Of a DNA stretch of 64,000 bases, positions 28,248-37,316 are shown piece by piece. The notes under the pieces were generated by a model, which had not been told where the DNA came from, did no database searches, and saw only the letters and a program-made list of their open reading frames with translations. Positions within the stretch are counted from its first letter, which is position 1; every line of letters starts with the position of its first letter. Source of the DNA: Rhodospirillales bacterium (GTDB lineage Bacteria; Pseudomonadota; Alphaproteobacteria; Rhodospirillales; Rhodospirillaceae); assembly GCA_028281845.1 (NCBI GenBank), contig JANQJD010000008.1, forward strand, positions 310,001-374,000. The letters are read 5' to 3'. The position numbers and the translations under genes were made by a program.

Positions 28248-28266
28248 TTTCGTCTCATTTTCGTCT
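28245..28266. repeat. 11-bp tandem duplication covering the era start codon
   Basis: CATTTTCGTCT twice in a row (28245-28255, 28256-28266). In the era sense this gives AGACGAAAATG twice; the upstream ATG opens a four-codon ORF whose TGA overlaps the era ATG. Confidence 0.93.
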
Positions 28267-28388
28267 CGTCTCCTTCGACATTCGACTCACGAATATCTTA
28301 CATACAAACAGGGATTTTTTGCCTTTTTGGGGTTGTGGCGTGTCTCTCGGTGCCCCCTAGGGGACTGGACTGACTTTAGGATCTAGGA

Positions 28389-29126
28389 TCAGGCATTTTG
28401 CACCCGCTCGAGCAAAGCTCTCGCTGCGGCTTGCTCCGCGATTCTTTTTGAACTGCCAGATCCTACGGCCGGTTCTTCACCCTTGACTCTAACGGCAACA
28501 TGGAAAGTCGGTTCATGCGCCGGTCCTGCCGTGCTCAGGATTGCATAAGTAGGCAGAGGCAGAGCATGCCCTTGCGCCCATTCTTGTAAAGCTGTTTTCG
28601 CATCTTTAGGTGGTAACTTCATTTCTTCTATTAATGGATTCCAAAAACGTTTAATAAATTTTTTAGATGTACTAAACCCTGCGTGAGTAAATAAAGCGCC
28701 TATGACTCCTTCACAAGCATCCGCTAGAATAGCGGGATTTTCACGACCTCCAGAGTCCTCCTCACTGTGGGACAGAATCAGGTGGGGACCGAGATTGATC
28801 TGCAATGCAATTTTTGCAAGAGCCTCACGCCGGACCAAAGCGGTGTGCCGACGAGCCAAAGCGCCTTCTTTCTCCGTTGGAAAGCGTGCCAAGAGCATTT
28901 CAGCGATCACTAATGCAAGCACACGGTCGCCAAGAAACTCTAGACGTTCATAGGCCGTCGCCCTGCCACGCAAAGCTACGGGTGTGGCACTCGGATGAGT
29001 CAGAGCGTCTTGTAGATATGTAATGCCCTGACCAAAATCGTGCCCCAGCACGTGCTGGAGTTCGACCAAAGCGGAATTTTCATGGAGAGAAAGCGTATTG
29101 CGCCATAAAATGCTGGGCATATGCAA
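28389..29126 (-). CDS. rnc: Ribonuclease III
   Basis: 245 residues. Cuts double-stranded RNA, including rRNA precursors. The signature ERLEFLGDRVL (60-70) and the downstream acidic motif DACEGVIGALF supply the metal ligands; the C-terminal double-stranded RNA-binding domain runs from about 165 with GSGSSKRIAEQAAA. The signature has Arg where Ala or Ser is more usual (GDRVL), a change found in alphaproteobacteria. An AT-rich patch lies at 28600-28700. Start at ATG 29126 or the ATG two codons later. Confidence 0.96.
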   Translation of the reverse strand: MHMPSILWRNTLSLHENSALVELQHVLGHDFGQGITYLQDALTHPSATPVALRGRATAYERLEFLGDRVLALVIAEMLLARFPTEKEGALARRHTALVRREALAKIALQINLGPHLILSHSEEDSGGRENPAILADACEGVIGALFTHAGFSTSKKFIKRFWNPLIEEMKLPPKDAKTALQEWAQGHALPLPTYAILSTAGPAHEPTFHVAVRVKGEEPAVGSGSSKRIAEQAAARALLERVQNA

Positions 29127-29132
29127 TCCTCC

Positions 29133-29169
29133 AGTTGAGAGAGAAGAATATTAACTAGTTGAGAGAGAA
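29133..29169. repeat. 13-base direct repeat, period 24
   Basis: AGTTGAGAGAGAA at 29133-29145 and 29157-29169, in the short gap upstream of rnc and downstream of lepB. Confidence 0.85.
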
Positions 29170-29273
29170 AATCTCCATAAGAGGATCGCTCTTTCTCAGC
29201 TTCAGCGCAGCAGAAGCAATCCCCCCTCCTCTCTCTCAAGAGACTCTACCCGTCTTGCTCTCACAGTCCCCTC

Positions 29274-30023
29274 TCAATCGATACAACTGAAAAATCGTGA
29301 AAAGCGGATCGCCCAGGGCCATTTCCATATTTCCCAGAAACGGGCACTGTGGTTGACAGAGAAGAATAAGACTTCAGCCCGACCAATAAAATTTTCAAAC
29401 GGCACATATCCCACAATAGATCTACTATCTGTAGAATTATCTCTATTGTCACCCATTAAAAAATAGTGTCCATCTGGAACTATAAATTCACGCGTGTTAT
29501 CAAAATGGTTACTATCTGACAACTCTATGATTCTGTGTCGCACGTCATTGGGGAGAACTTCAATGTATTGCGTATACACTCTGAATTGGCCGTACCCATC
29601 TTCTGCCACAAAGTCATCAATGCGATTGCGCCGCACTGGTAGGCCATTGATATGCAGTATACCCCTGATGATTTGAATGCTATCACCTGGCAAACCGATG
29701 ATACGTTTAACATAGTCTGTTTTATTATCTGTTGGTACTTTAAAAACAGCAACATCACCACGCTGTGGTGCATCCGCCAGAATCCTTCCTGAGAAAAATG
29801 GTAAGCTGAATGGCAACGCATGGTGGCTGTACCCATAGCTGTACTTTGAGACAAACAAATAATCTCCAACGAGGAGCGTTGGCATCATCGATCCTGAAGG
29901 AATATTGAACGGTTCAAAAGCGAAGATACGCATGACGAGCGCGATGAGAGTAGCGTAGAGGACAGTTTTGACCGTCTCGCTGAGGTTGGCGTTGTATGTC
30001 TTGTTCTTTCTCAATGGCCGCAT
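29274..30023 (-). CDS. lepB: Signal peptidase I
   Basis: 249 residues. Inner-membrane serine protease that removes signal peptides. One membrane helix (about 17-36) precedes the catalytic Ser45 in IPSGSMMPTL; the general base Lys107 is in DYVKRIIGLPGD; box E is GDNRDNSTDSR. One transmembrane segment is usual for alphaproteobacterial forms. Part of acpS-lepB-rnc-era. The gene 3' half has an AT-rich patch (29400-29520). Confidence 0.96.
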   Translation of the reverse strand: MRPLRKNKTYNANLSETVKTVLYATLIALVMRIFAFEPFNIPSGSMMPTLLVGDYLFVSKYSYGYSHHALPFSLPFFSGRILADAPQRGDVAVFKVPTDNKTDYVKRIIGLPGDSIQIIRGILHINGLPVRRNRIDDFVAEDGYGQFRVYTQYIEVLPNDVRHRIIELSDSNHFDNTREFIVPDGHYFLMGDNRDNSTDSRSIVGYVPFENFIGRAEVLFFSVNHSARFWEIWKWPWAIRFSRFFSCID

Positions 30024-30058
30024 TCACCTGTCAGTCGGTATGATCAAGCTAGTCCCGG

Positions 30059-30496
30059 CTATAGGACTTGTCCAGGAACGTGATGATTCTCTCTTGGCGT
30101 AGCCGAGATCACAACAAAAGCCTGGGCAAAAGGATATTCATCACTGACTGTGATATTGATCTGTGACACCATACGGGTCGGTGTCATCTTCATGAGTCTC
30201 CTGGCTGCCTTGCCAGTCAGGTGCATTGTTGGCTGCCCCAAAGGGCCTGCGGCTATTACAAGATCGTGCCAAATGATTCCACAGGAGATTCCTGTCCCGA
30301 GCGCCTTTACACATGCTTCCTTAGCAGCAAAGCGCTTTGCATAAATAGCAGCACGGTTCACGGTGTGAGAAACACGCTCAGCACCCCGTTGCTCTTCCGC
30401 AGTGAAGAGACGGCAAAGGAAACGTTCACCAAATCTGTCAAGAGCCCGCTCGATACGGCGAATGTCGACAAAGTCTGTTCCCACACCAATAATCAC
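30059..30496 (-). CDS. acpS: Holo-[acyl-carrier-protein] synthase
   Basis: 145 residues. Transfers 4'-phosphopantetheine from CoA to acyl carrier protein. GVGTDFVDIRRIE carries the metal-binding Asp and YAKRFAAKEACVKALGTG the Glu and Lys of the active site. Slightly longer than usual at the C-terminus. Lies 35 bases upstream of lepB and 15 bases after pdxJ. Confidence 0.96.
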   Translation of the reverse strand: MIIGVGTDFVDIRRIERALDRFGERFLCRLFTAEEQRGAERVSHTVNRAAIYAKRFAAKEACVKALGTGISCGIIWHDLVIAAGPLGQPTMHLTGKAARRLMKMTPTRMVSQINITVSDEYPFAQAFVVISATPRENHHVPGQVL

Positions 30497-30511
30497 AGCC
30501 TACCTACTACT

Positions 30512-31255
30512 TTACCCTGTCGCTGCAGTACGGGATTGATCCATCAGGGTCCGCATACGCTGTATGGCATCACTAAGTCCACAGAAAATGGCTTCTCCGA
30601 CAAGAAAATGACCAATGTTCAGCTCAGTTATGGAAGACAATGCGGCGACAGCCCCCACGGTATCATAGTCCAACCCATGCCCTGCATGACATTCAAGCCC
30701 CATTGCGACGGCCTGGGCAGACGCAGTCTCTAAGCGAGCCAGTTCATCGGCACGACTCGTGCCTATGGCGTTGCAATAGGCCCCTGTGTGCAGCTCGACC
30801 ACATGTGCACCAACCATAGATGCTGCTTCTAATTGTATAATATCTGGTTCTACGAACAATGAGACAATTATCCCAGCCTCTTGCATACGCCTGGTCAATT
30901 TCTCTAGCGTTGTACGCTGTCTTATGACATCTAACCCACCTTCTGTGGTCCGCTCTTCGCGCCTTTCCGGTACAACGCAGACGGCGTGGGGACAGTAGTG
31001 CAAAGCTATAGCAGTCATCTCTGTAGTGGCAGCCATTTCCAGATTGAGAGGAATTGCAATCTCTGCCATCAGTCTGACAATGTCATTGTCGGAAATATGG
31101 CGGCGATCCTCGCGTAGATGAGTGGTAATCCCATCTGCCCCGGCAGCGACAGCGATATGCGCCGCCCGTAATGGGTCAGGATGAGCACCGCCACGGGCAT
31201 TTCGGAGTGTAGCGACATGATCAATGTTTATTCCTAGGCGAATCGTGCGGGTCAT
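30512..31255 (-). CDS. pdxJ: Pyridoxine 5'-phosphate synthase
   Basis: 247 residues. Condenses 1-deoxyxylulose 5-phosphate with 3-amino-2-oxopropyl phosphate in vitamin B6 synthesis. Conserved parts: GINIDHVATLRNARG, HLREDRRHI, ELHTGAYCNA, HAGHGLDYD and ELNIGHFLVGEAIF. TIM-barrel length is normal. In the usual rsh-pdxJ-acpS-lepB order. Confidence 0.97.
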   Translation of the reverse strand: MTRTIRLGINIDHVATLRNARGGAHPDPLRAAHIAVAAGADGITTHLREDRRHISDNDIVRLMAEIAIPLNLEMAATTEMTAIALHYCPHAVCVVPERREERTTEGGLDVIRQRTTLEKLTRRMQEAGIIVSLFVEPDIIQLEAASMVGAHVVELHTGAYCNAIGTSRADELARLETASAQAVAMGLECHAGHGLDYDTVGAVAALSSITELNIGHFLVGEAIFCGLSDAIQRMRTLMDQSRTAATG

Positions 31256-31272
31256 GGCCTGAATCCTCTAGA

Positions 31273-31300
31273 AGAAGGCTCACCTGAGAAGGCTCACCTA
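31273..31300. repeat. 14-bp tandem duplication at the rsh stop codon
   Basis: AGAAGGCTCACCTG (31273-31286) followed by AGAAGGCTCACCTA (31287-31300). The second unit ends in the CTA that is the rsh TAG stop on the minus strand. Confidence 0.9.
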
Positions 31301-33436
31301 ATGAGCGCGTTCCACAGAACTGATGGCCGAGCTAGCCCTTAAGGCAGCAATAATGTTAGTCAGGTGCCTCACGTCCCGGACTTCCACGTCTATCAACATG
31401 TCAAAGAAATCCGTGGCACGGTTGGTAATCTTGAGGTTTGTGATGTTGCCATGATTTCTGGCTATCATCGTTGATAGCGTCCCCAAGGTGCCTGGTACGT
31501 TTGTGACAACCAGATTGATGCGCCCAACATGATGAGTCACCCCCTCAAGATCCTCTCCCCAAGAGAGATCAAGCCATCTGTCAGCCTGGTCTACATACTG
31601 TTCCAGAGTATTACAATCTCTTGTATGAGTTGTAATACCTTTTCCAGTTGTCACAATGCCGACAATACGGTCCCCTGGTAAAGGATGACAGCAACCAGCG
31701 TAATGAACGGCCATGCCAGCAATGAGACCCCTGATGGGAATACTGACTTTTTGTTTTGGCTTATGACGCCGGTAAGTAGCAATAGAGACGATTCGACTCA
31801 GTCTGCTCATTTTGATGCTTGGATGAACGGTTACCACGACCTCGCGACCTGCGAGTAACCCTTGTCCAACCAGACTACACAGCTCGTCAACCGTCTGAGC
31901 TTTAAACTCCCTCAGAGCCCCTTCTAGACCTTTCTCAGAGTACTCATAACCTTCCTGTCTGAAGGTACGCTGTAAGATTGCCCGTCCCAGGCCTGTGTAC
32001 TGGACTTTTGTCTGAAGACGGATAAAGCGCCTTATGCGGGCTCTTGCCCTGCCTGTGACGACGAATCTTTCCCACTCTGGTGAAGGCGTCTGTGTTCTCG
32101 ATGTGATAATCTCAACTTGGTCGCCGTTTTGAAGCACACTGCGCAGTGGCATCATACGGCCGTTGATCTTTGCGCCGATACAGGTATCCCCAACAGCTGT
32201 ATGAATAGCATAAGCAAAGTCTACCAACGTAGCGCCACTGAGCAGACTAATCAAATCCCCCTTTGGGGTGAAACAGAACACTTGATCCTGAAACATTTCG
32301 AGCTTAGTGTGCTCTAGAAACTCTTCTGGTCCTGACGTGTGTTCTAGAATTTCCAGTAATTCCCTGAGCCAACGATACTGACGACCATTGACGTTTTTGG
32401 CACCTTGCTTGTACTTCCAGTGAGCAGCAACACCAATTTCATCTATTTCATGCATTTCTTGTGTACGAATCTGTACTTCGATGCGATGTTGCTCTGGACC
32501 GATAATACCAGTATGTAAGGAACGGTACCCGTTAGGCTTGGGAGTCGAAATATAGTCTTTAAAACGGCCTGGCACCATTGGATATCTGCTGTGAATTGTC
32601 CCAAGTGCTCTGTAACAGTCTTCAACGGTGTTCACAATCACTCTGAACGCCATGATATCTGACAGCTGCTCGAAACCTATATTCTTGCGCTGCATTTTGC
32701 GCCAGATAGAATAGGGAGGTTTCTCTCTTCCAGAGCAGACCGCGTTAAGGCCTGCTTGGCTCAGTGTCGCTCGTAATTGGTCAATGATGCAGATAACAAG
32801 GTTGCCGCTCGTTTCACGGAGGAATTTCAGTCGCGTGACAAGAGATTCCCGCACATCAGGGTGTAATTCCGCGAAGGAGAGATCTTCTAAATCATTCTTT
32901 ATTTCATGCATACCAATTCTTTCTGCCAGAGGCGCGTAAATTTCCATTGTCTCACGTGCAATGCGTCGCCTTTTATCTGGATTGCGTACGTAATGGAGTG
33001 TGCGCATGTTATGAACGCGATCTGCTAGTTTTACTAACAGGACACGAATATCCTCTGACATAGCAACTACTAACTTTCTGAAATTTTCTGCCTGTTTCGC
33101 CTGGCCTGACTGCAGTTGAATTCGGGTGAGCTTTGTAACGCCGTCTACTAGCCGAGCCACTTCAAAACCAAAAAGATCCTCTATTTCTGCAAGCGTAGCT
33201 GCAGTGTCCTCAATGGTATCATGTAGCAGAGCCGTGATAATGGAGGAGGAGTCGAGCTTGAATCGAGTGAGGATCCCGGCCACCTCGATTGGATGAGAAA
33301 AATACGGGTCCCCCGAAGCACGTTTCTGCGCTCCGTGCATTTTCATGGCATAGACATATGCACGATCTATTGCGCTAGCGTTGGCATTGGCATCATACGA
33401 CCTGATCCGCTCGACGAGCTCAGAGGGCCGAAGCAT
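31298..33436 (-). CDS. rsh: Bifunctional (p)ppGpp synthetase/hydrolase (Rsh)
   Basis: 712 residues. Makes and degrades the alarmone (p)ppGpp. Hydrolase domain with the HD pair at H72-D73 (HDTIED) and LADRVHNMRT; synthetase domain with KDYISTPKPNGYRSLHT; TGS domain from about 390 (VFCFTPKGDLISLLSGATLVDFAYAIH in parts); C-terminal ACT domain from about 635. Both catalytic halves look intact. Upstream of pdxJ and 44 bases downstream of rpoZ, the conserved rpoZ-rsh pair. Confidence 0.97.
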   Translation of the reverse strand: MLRPSELVERIRSYDANANASAIDRAYVYAMKMHGAQKRASGDPYFSHPIEVAGILTRFKLDSSSIITALLHDTIEDTAATLAEIEDLFGFEVARLVDGVTKLTRIQLQSGQAKQAENFRKLVVAMSEDIRVLLVKLADRVHNMRTLHYVRNPDKRRRIARETMEIYAPLAERIGMHEIKNDLEDLSFAELHPDVRESLVTRLKFLRETSGNLVICIIDQLRATLSQAGLNAVCSGREKPPYSIWRKMQRKNIGFEQLSDIMAFRVIVNTVEDCYRALGTIHSRYPMVPGRFKDYISTPKPNGYRSLHTGIIGPEQHRIEVQIRTQEMHEIDEIGVAAHWKYKQGAKNVNGRQYRWLRELLEILEHTSGPEEFLEHTKLEMFQDQVFCFTPKGDLISLLSGATLVDFAYAIHTAVGDTCIGAKINGRMMPLRSVLQNGDQVEIITSRTQTPSPEWERFVVTGRARARIRRFIRLQTKVQYTGLGRAILQRTFRQEGYEYSEKGLEGALREFKAQTVDELCSLVGQGLLAGREVVVTVHPSIKMSRLSRIVSIATYRRHKPKQKVSIPIRGLIAGMAVHYAGCCHPLPGDRIVGIVTTGKGITTHTRDCNTLEQYVDQADRWLDLSWGEDLEGVTHHVGRINLVVTNVPGTLGTLSTMIARNHGNITNLKITNRATDFFDMLIDVEVRDVRHLTNIIAALRASSAISSVERAH

Positions 33437-33480
33437 ATTGATAATACCTCTCTACAGGACTTTTAGAGGTATTTTATTTT

Positions 33481-33945
33481 TCAATCATTTAGATCATTGC
33501 GATCAGAATCGCACACTATTCCTTGCTGTAAGGCCTCTGCAGCGAGAGATTCCGCTTCCACTTCTAACGCAACAACATCTTCCTGTAAATTCAAACTGTC
33601 CTCTACCATCTCCTCGTCGAGAGATATATCCTCTGCTCCCTCTTCTTCTGCAGAAGAAAAATCAATTTCTGGTAGAAGTAATGTATCGTTTTCTTCTTTT
33701 TCTTTACGTTTCTGATTGTTAATGTTCTTCTGCATACTCTGAATCAGGGCGTTACTGAGATGTTCAACTCCTACGGAGCCATCTGCAATCTCACGTAAGG
33801 CTACAACAGGGTTCTTGTCGTTATCACGAGCCACTGTCAACGTTACGCCATGACTAATTTCTCGAGCACGTTGACTAGCGAGCAGAGTCAGCTCAAATCT
33901 ATTAGAGATTTTTATGATACAATCTTCTACTGTTACACGTGCCAT
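33481..33945 (-). CDS. rpoZ: RNA polymerase omega subunit with long acidic tail
   Basis: 154 residues. The first 75 are omega: [30 protein letters not shown] and [15 protein letters not shown] are conserved (read as parts). The remaining residues, about 80-154, are strongly acidic ([17 protein letters not shown] and similar) and of low complexity, longer than in most relatives. AGAGGGCAGG is a clear Shine-Dalgarno sequence before ATG 33945. Heads rpoZ-rsh. Confidence 0.95.
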   Translation of the reverse strand: MARVTVEDCIIKISNRFELTLLASQRAREISHGVTLTVARDNDKNPVVALREIADGSVGVEHLSNALIQSMQKNINNQKRKEKEENDTLLLPEIDFSSAEEEGAEDISLDEEMVEDSLNLQEDVVALEVEAESLAAEALQQGIVCDSDRNDLND

Positions 33946-33978
33946 CCTGCCCTCTTAGACAAAGAGTTAAACTAGAAT

Positions 33979-34008
33979 ATTTTAGCATATACGCTCGCAA
34001 GAGGTCAA
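33979..34008 (-). promoter_or_regulatory. Sigma70-type promoter of rpoZ-rsh
   Basis: On the minus strand TTGACC (34008-34003) and TAAAAT (33984-33979) are 18 bases apart. Transcription would start near 33972, giving a leader of about 27 bases with AGAGGGCAGG before the rpoZ ATG. Confidence 0.55.
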
Positions 34009-34094
34009 AAGCAACATTCTCACTTCCCCATTCACTTTCCCTTGTGAGGGCAATAGGGCTGAGACTGGCCGTTCATGAATGTTGTTTTCAGAGG

Positions 34095-34132
34095 TGAAGT
34101 GAAGATGGGTGTATGAAGTGAAGATGGGTGTA
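34095..34132. repeat. Perfect 19-bp tandem duplication
   Basis: TGAAGTGAAGATGGGTGTA at 34095-34113 and again at 34114-34132, upstream of ssb. Confidence 0.95.
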
Positions 34133-34266
34133 GATGGAAATGAGCAGCAGATTCTGCAAGAGTCTTGGTTGAACAAAAAGATTTTCCTTGTTTTCTCATG
34201 CGCTTTACAGTTCAGGAAAGAGTCTGTTGGTCATGAAAGGCAGTGAAAGAAAAACGGGTGGGAACG

Positions 34267-34785
34267 ATGGCAGGCAGTGTCAACAAGGTCATTCTCATCG
34301 GTCATCTGGGTCGCGATCCTGACGTACGCCATAGCCAGGATGGCAGCAAGATCGTCACTCTCTCCGTTGCCACATCGGAAAGTTGGAAAGATCGTTTTTC
34401 GGGGGAACGACGTGAGAGAACAGAGTGGCACCGTGTCGTGATATTCAGTCCCAGGCTCGCCGAGCTTGCCGCGCGCTATCTGCGCAAAGGTGCGAAAGCA
34501 TACCTGGAAGGGGCCTTGCAAACTCGCAAGTGGGCTGATCAGTTAGGAAACGAGCATTATATTACTGAGATAGTCGTCGGCCGATTCCGAGGAGAACTGG
34601 CACTCCTTGACAGCCGTGGCGGTGTGTCTTCCCTGTCCTATGATGACACACTGACAGAAAAAGAATACGGTCCATCTGCTGCTCGTTTTTCTTCTGAAAA
34701 GAGCGATGGTGTCAATGACACTGCAAAGAGTGATTCTGGATGGGACCGTTCTGCTCCCAATCTGGACGACGAAATCCCGTTCTAG
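34267..34785 (+). CDS. ssb: Single-stranded DNA-binding protein
   Basis: 172 residues from ATG 34267 (MAGSVNKVILIGHLGRDPDVR, the family start; an earlier in-frame start would add eight residues). OB fold to about residue 110 with WHRVVIF and YLRKGAKAYLEG, then a Ser/Asp-rich linker and the conserved acidic tip DDEIPF that binds partner proteins. Intact, unlike recO, which encodes one of the partners of that tip in many bacteria. Confidence 0.97.
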   Translation: MAGSVNKVILIGHLGRDPDVRHSQDGSKIVTLSVATSESWKDRFSGERRERTEWHRVVIFSPRLAELAARYLRKGAKAYLEGALQTRKWADQLGNEHYITEIVVGRFRGELALLDSRGGVSSLSYDDTLTEKEYGPSAARFSSEKSDGVNDTAKSDSGWDRSAPNLDDEIPF

Positions 34786-34813
34786 ATTTCCGGGATAAAT
34801 AGGAGCTGCCGCC

Positions 34814-35806
34814 GTGTCTGTGCTAGAGTCCGTGCCAGTAGGGTTGATTGCCGATATTGGTGGTACAAATGCCCGGTTTGCTCTATGCCGTCCAGGACAA
34901 GAAGCCTATGAGGAATACAGTTTACCATGCGCTGACTTTCCAGGACCAGTGGAAGCGGCAGAAACTTATCTGAAAATCGTGCGACTAGCAGTACGACCAA
35001 AGATTGGCGCTTTTGCCGTGGCTTCACCTATCCTGGGGGATAAGGTGATTATGACAAACCATCCATGGCACTTTTCCATAGAAAGAATTCGCCAGGCTTT
35101 AGGCCTGCGCTCTTTAGCAGTCATCAACGATTTCGCAGCGGTGGCCTTGTGCGTCCCGCATCTCCTGCCTAGCAATCGTCTCAAAGTCGGAGGAGGGACG
35201 TCGACGGCAGACGCACCCATTGGGGTTCTCGGAGCTGGCACTGGTCTCGGCGTTGCTCTTCTGGTGCCAGATGGGACTCACTGGCGAGTCATACCCACAG
35301 AAGGGGGGCACGTTACCATGCCAGCTGCTGACGAAGACGAGAGTGCAGTTCTTCATGTCCTCCGCCGCCGTTTTGGCCATGTCTCCGCAGAGAGAACACT
35401 ATCTGGCCCTGGACTCGTGAATCTTTATCTAGCGCTCTCTGAGATCGCAGGGCACCCCCCTGAGTCCGTTGAGCCCACCACAGTGACGGAACGTGGCCTG
35501 ATGGGAACAGATCCCCTGTGCTTGGCCGCTGTGCGAATGTTCCTGGCTATGTTAGGTACCATCGCTGGCAACTTAGTCCTGACTACCGGTGGACGCGGTG
35601 GCCTCTACATCGCCGGTGGCATCGTACCACGTTTGACCACACTGCTGCCGACCTCACTATTTCGTTCTCGATTTGAAAATAAGGGTCGTTTCCGCCATTA
35701 TAACATGGCTATCCCGACCTATGTTATCACCCATTCCTACCCTGCCTTTCTCGGCCTCAGTTCCCTCCTGTATCAGAGTCTGGAACAACTGCCTGCGGAG
35801 TGTTAG
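34814..35806 (+). CDS. glk: Glucokinase
   Basis: 330 residues from GTG 34814 (AGGAGCT upstream). Phosphorylates glucose with ATP. ADIGGTNARFAL (phosphate loop), INDFAAVA (catalytic Asp), GAGTGLGVA, TEGGHV and the C-terminal GGRGGLYIAGGIVPR mark the bacterial glucokinase family. Its TAG overlaps the stop codon of ccmI on the other strand by 4 bases. No sugar transporter lies nearby. Confidence 0.95.
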   Translation: MSVLESVPVGLIADIGGTNARFALCRPGQEAYEEYSLPCADFPGPVEAAETYLKIVRLAVRPKIGAFAVASPILGDKVIMTNHPWHFSIERIRQALGLRSLAVINDFAAVALCVPHLLPSNRLKVGGGTSTADAPIGVLGAGTGLGVALLVPDGTHWRVIPTEGGHVTMPAADEDESAVLHVLRRRFGHVSAERTLSGPGLVNLYLALSEIAGHPPESVEPTTVTERGLMGTDPLCLAAVRMFLAMLGTIAGNLVLTTGGRGGLYIAGGIVPRLTTLLPTSLFRSRFENKGRFRHYNMAIPTYVITHSYPAFLGLSSLLYQSLEQLPAEC

Positions 35807-36822
35807 TGTAGCTCTTCAGCGCCGTTTGCACGCTCATCAATACCTGTCCCGAGCGAACCGTTCCGGGGGGAATCACTCCCTGTTGCACAGGTTCCGCAGA
35901 GTGGATCATTCCACAGCTGCTGCGGTATGAGATCTGTCAGCTTTTCTTGCGCTGTAACGCTCTCAATATGAGTGCGCAGCATGTCCAACCAAGGGACTCC
36001 AGGTGGGGCGTGCATCTCTAATCCTCGCCAGATGGAAATAGCGCAGCGTGAGTCCTCTTCTTGAAAGGCCGCCAGACCAATATAGAAGGCAGCGCGTGGA
36101 TCGTCGTTAGCAGCGTTGGCATTATTATGGTGGTGTGCCAGACGAAAAACTGTACACGCCTCTGACGTCACCTGCCCGCCCCTGTCTGCCACTAACATCT
36201 CGCCATAGCTAGCCAAGGTGTCTGTGTCCTCAACGCCCTGTTTGATAGCCATGTGCAAAGACCGTGCAGCGCCAGCATAGACCCCTAACTGCCGCTGAAA
36301 ACGCGCTAAAAGCATCCAGCCCTCCACCTTATCAGGATTTTCTTCCATGTACTGGGCCAGTTCGTCTGAGAGACGCTCCGCATTTTTCTGCACCATTGTA
36401 GAGAGTTCTGTCGCGGCAGGCCTATCTGGGAGACCAGGCGCGCCCCTATTCAGATAGAGTCCGACAGCCCCCACGGCAATCACTAAACTCATGAGTAAAG
36501 ATTGTATTACTTTTGTATTGAGAGTATCATTTCTCTCCTTCAAGCCAGCATGGCCAGCAAAAGCACTAGCGGCCTGCAACATGCGGCGTTGAATCTCTGT
36601 TCTCCTGCTCTCAGTATGTTCTGCAGTGAGCATGCCATTTTCAAAATCACGTTCTATCTCTAAGAGCTGATCCCTATAAACAGAAAAATTGTGAATTCTT
36701 CGAATATTAAATATTTTGGAGGGTGTTTTCCATCGCCGTATCAGGGGTAGGACAATTATCGTTATAGTAATCCCTAAGAGAATACTCACTGTGACCCAGA
36801 AAAAGAGAATATCATGAATCAT
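35803..36822 (-). CDS. ccmI: Cytochrome c biogenesis protein CcmI
   Basis: 339 residues. Two membrane segments (about 5-27 and 105-122) flank a cytosolic loop, and the periplasmic part has TPR-like helices (AERLSDELAQYMEENPDKVEGWMLLARF and following, read in parts). CcmI is the apocytochrome chaperone of system I. Start ATG 36822 overlaps the ccmH stop by four bases (ATGA). Confidence 0.92.
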   Translation of the reverse strand: MIHDILFFWVTVSILLGITITIIVLPLIRRWKTPSKIFNIRRIHNFSVYRDQLLEIERDFENGMLTAEHTESRRTEIQRRMLQAASAFAGHAGLKERNDTLNTKVIQSLLMSLVIAVGAVGLYLNRGAPGLPDRPAATELSTMVQKNAERLSDELAQYMEENPDKVEGWMLLARFQRQLGVYAGAARSLHMAIKQGVEDTDTLASYGEMLVADRGGQVTSEACTVFRLAHHHNNANAANDDPRAAFYIGLAAFQEEDSRCAISIWRGLEMHAPPGVPWLDMLRTHIESVTAQEKLTDLIPQQLWNDPLCGTCATGSDSPRNGSLGTGIDERANGAEELH

Positions 36823-37316
36823 CTGTGATGACTCTCTTCTTGCATCAGAAGGTGTAAACGACGTTTCTCTTCCTCAGAAAGAGGCATGTCCTTGTCAACT
36901 GGCAAAAGGGAACGTCTCACAGCCGATACAGCCATTAAGAGGAAAAATGCCGGGGCAAGCCATAATAGCCAGGTTGATGCTTTAAACGGGGGCCTCAGTG
37001 TTACAAAGTCTCCATAGCGATCAGTAAGAAAGAGGATGATGTCATCGTCCGTCGCACCGGACATGACCTTCTCCCTGACCAGACGGCGCATGTCATTGGC
37101 CAGCTCAGTATTAGAGTCCTCAATAGACTGATTCTGACACACCATACAGCGCAACTGTCTCCCTATAGCACGCGCACGGGATTCCAAGGTAGGGTCAGCC
37201 AGTATCTCCGCGGGTTCCACGAAAAAAGAGCGTACTGGCCCGGCTAGAGCAAGAAATAGCATACCAAATGTGGCAATGCTCTTGAAAAAAGCGCCCCTTT
37301 GCCGCACCTCCTTCAT
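36819..37316 (-). CDS. ccmH: Cytochrome c maturation protein CcmH
   Basis: 165 residues from ATG 37316, whose ATGA overlaps the ccmG stop. A signal-type helix (about 11-29), the LRCMVCQNQ motif with C57 and C60, and one C-terminal membrane helix (about 105-125). CcmH keeps apocytochrome c cysteines reduced for heme ligation. A longer reading from ATG 37367 exists but would run deep into ccmG. Confidence 0.95.
   Translation of the reverse strand: MKEVRQRGAFFKSIATFGMLFLALAGPVRSFFVEPAEILADPTLESRARAIGRQLRCMVCQNQSIEDSNTELANDMRRLVREKVMSGATDDDIILFLTDRYGDFVTLRPPFKASTWLLWLAPAFFLLMAVSAVRRSLLPVDKDMPLSEEEKRRLHLLMQEESHHR

Larger units (their letters stand above)
33946..34266. other. Divergent gap rpoZ/ssb
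   Basis: Contains the rpoZ promoter and a perfect 19-bp tandem duplication (34095-34132). I see no gene on either strand and no clear ssb promoter; the ssb start has only a weak ribosome site. Confidence 0.6.
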
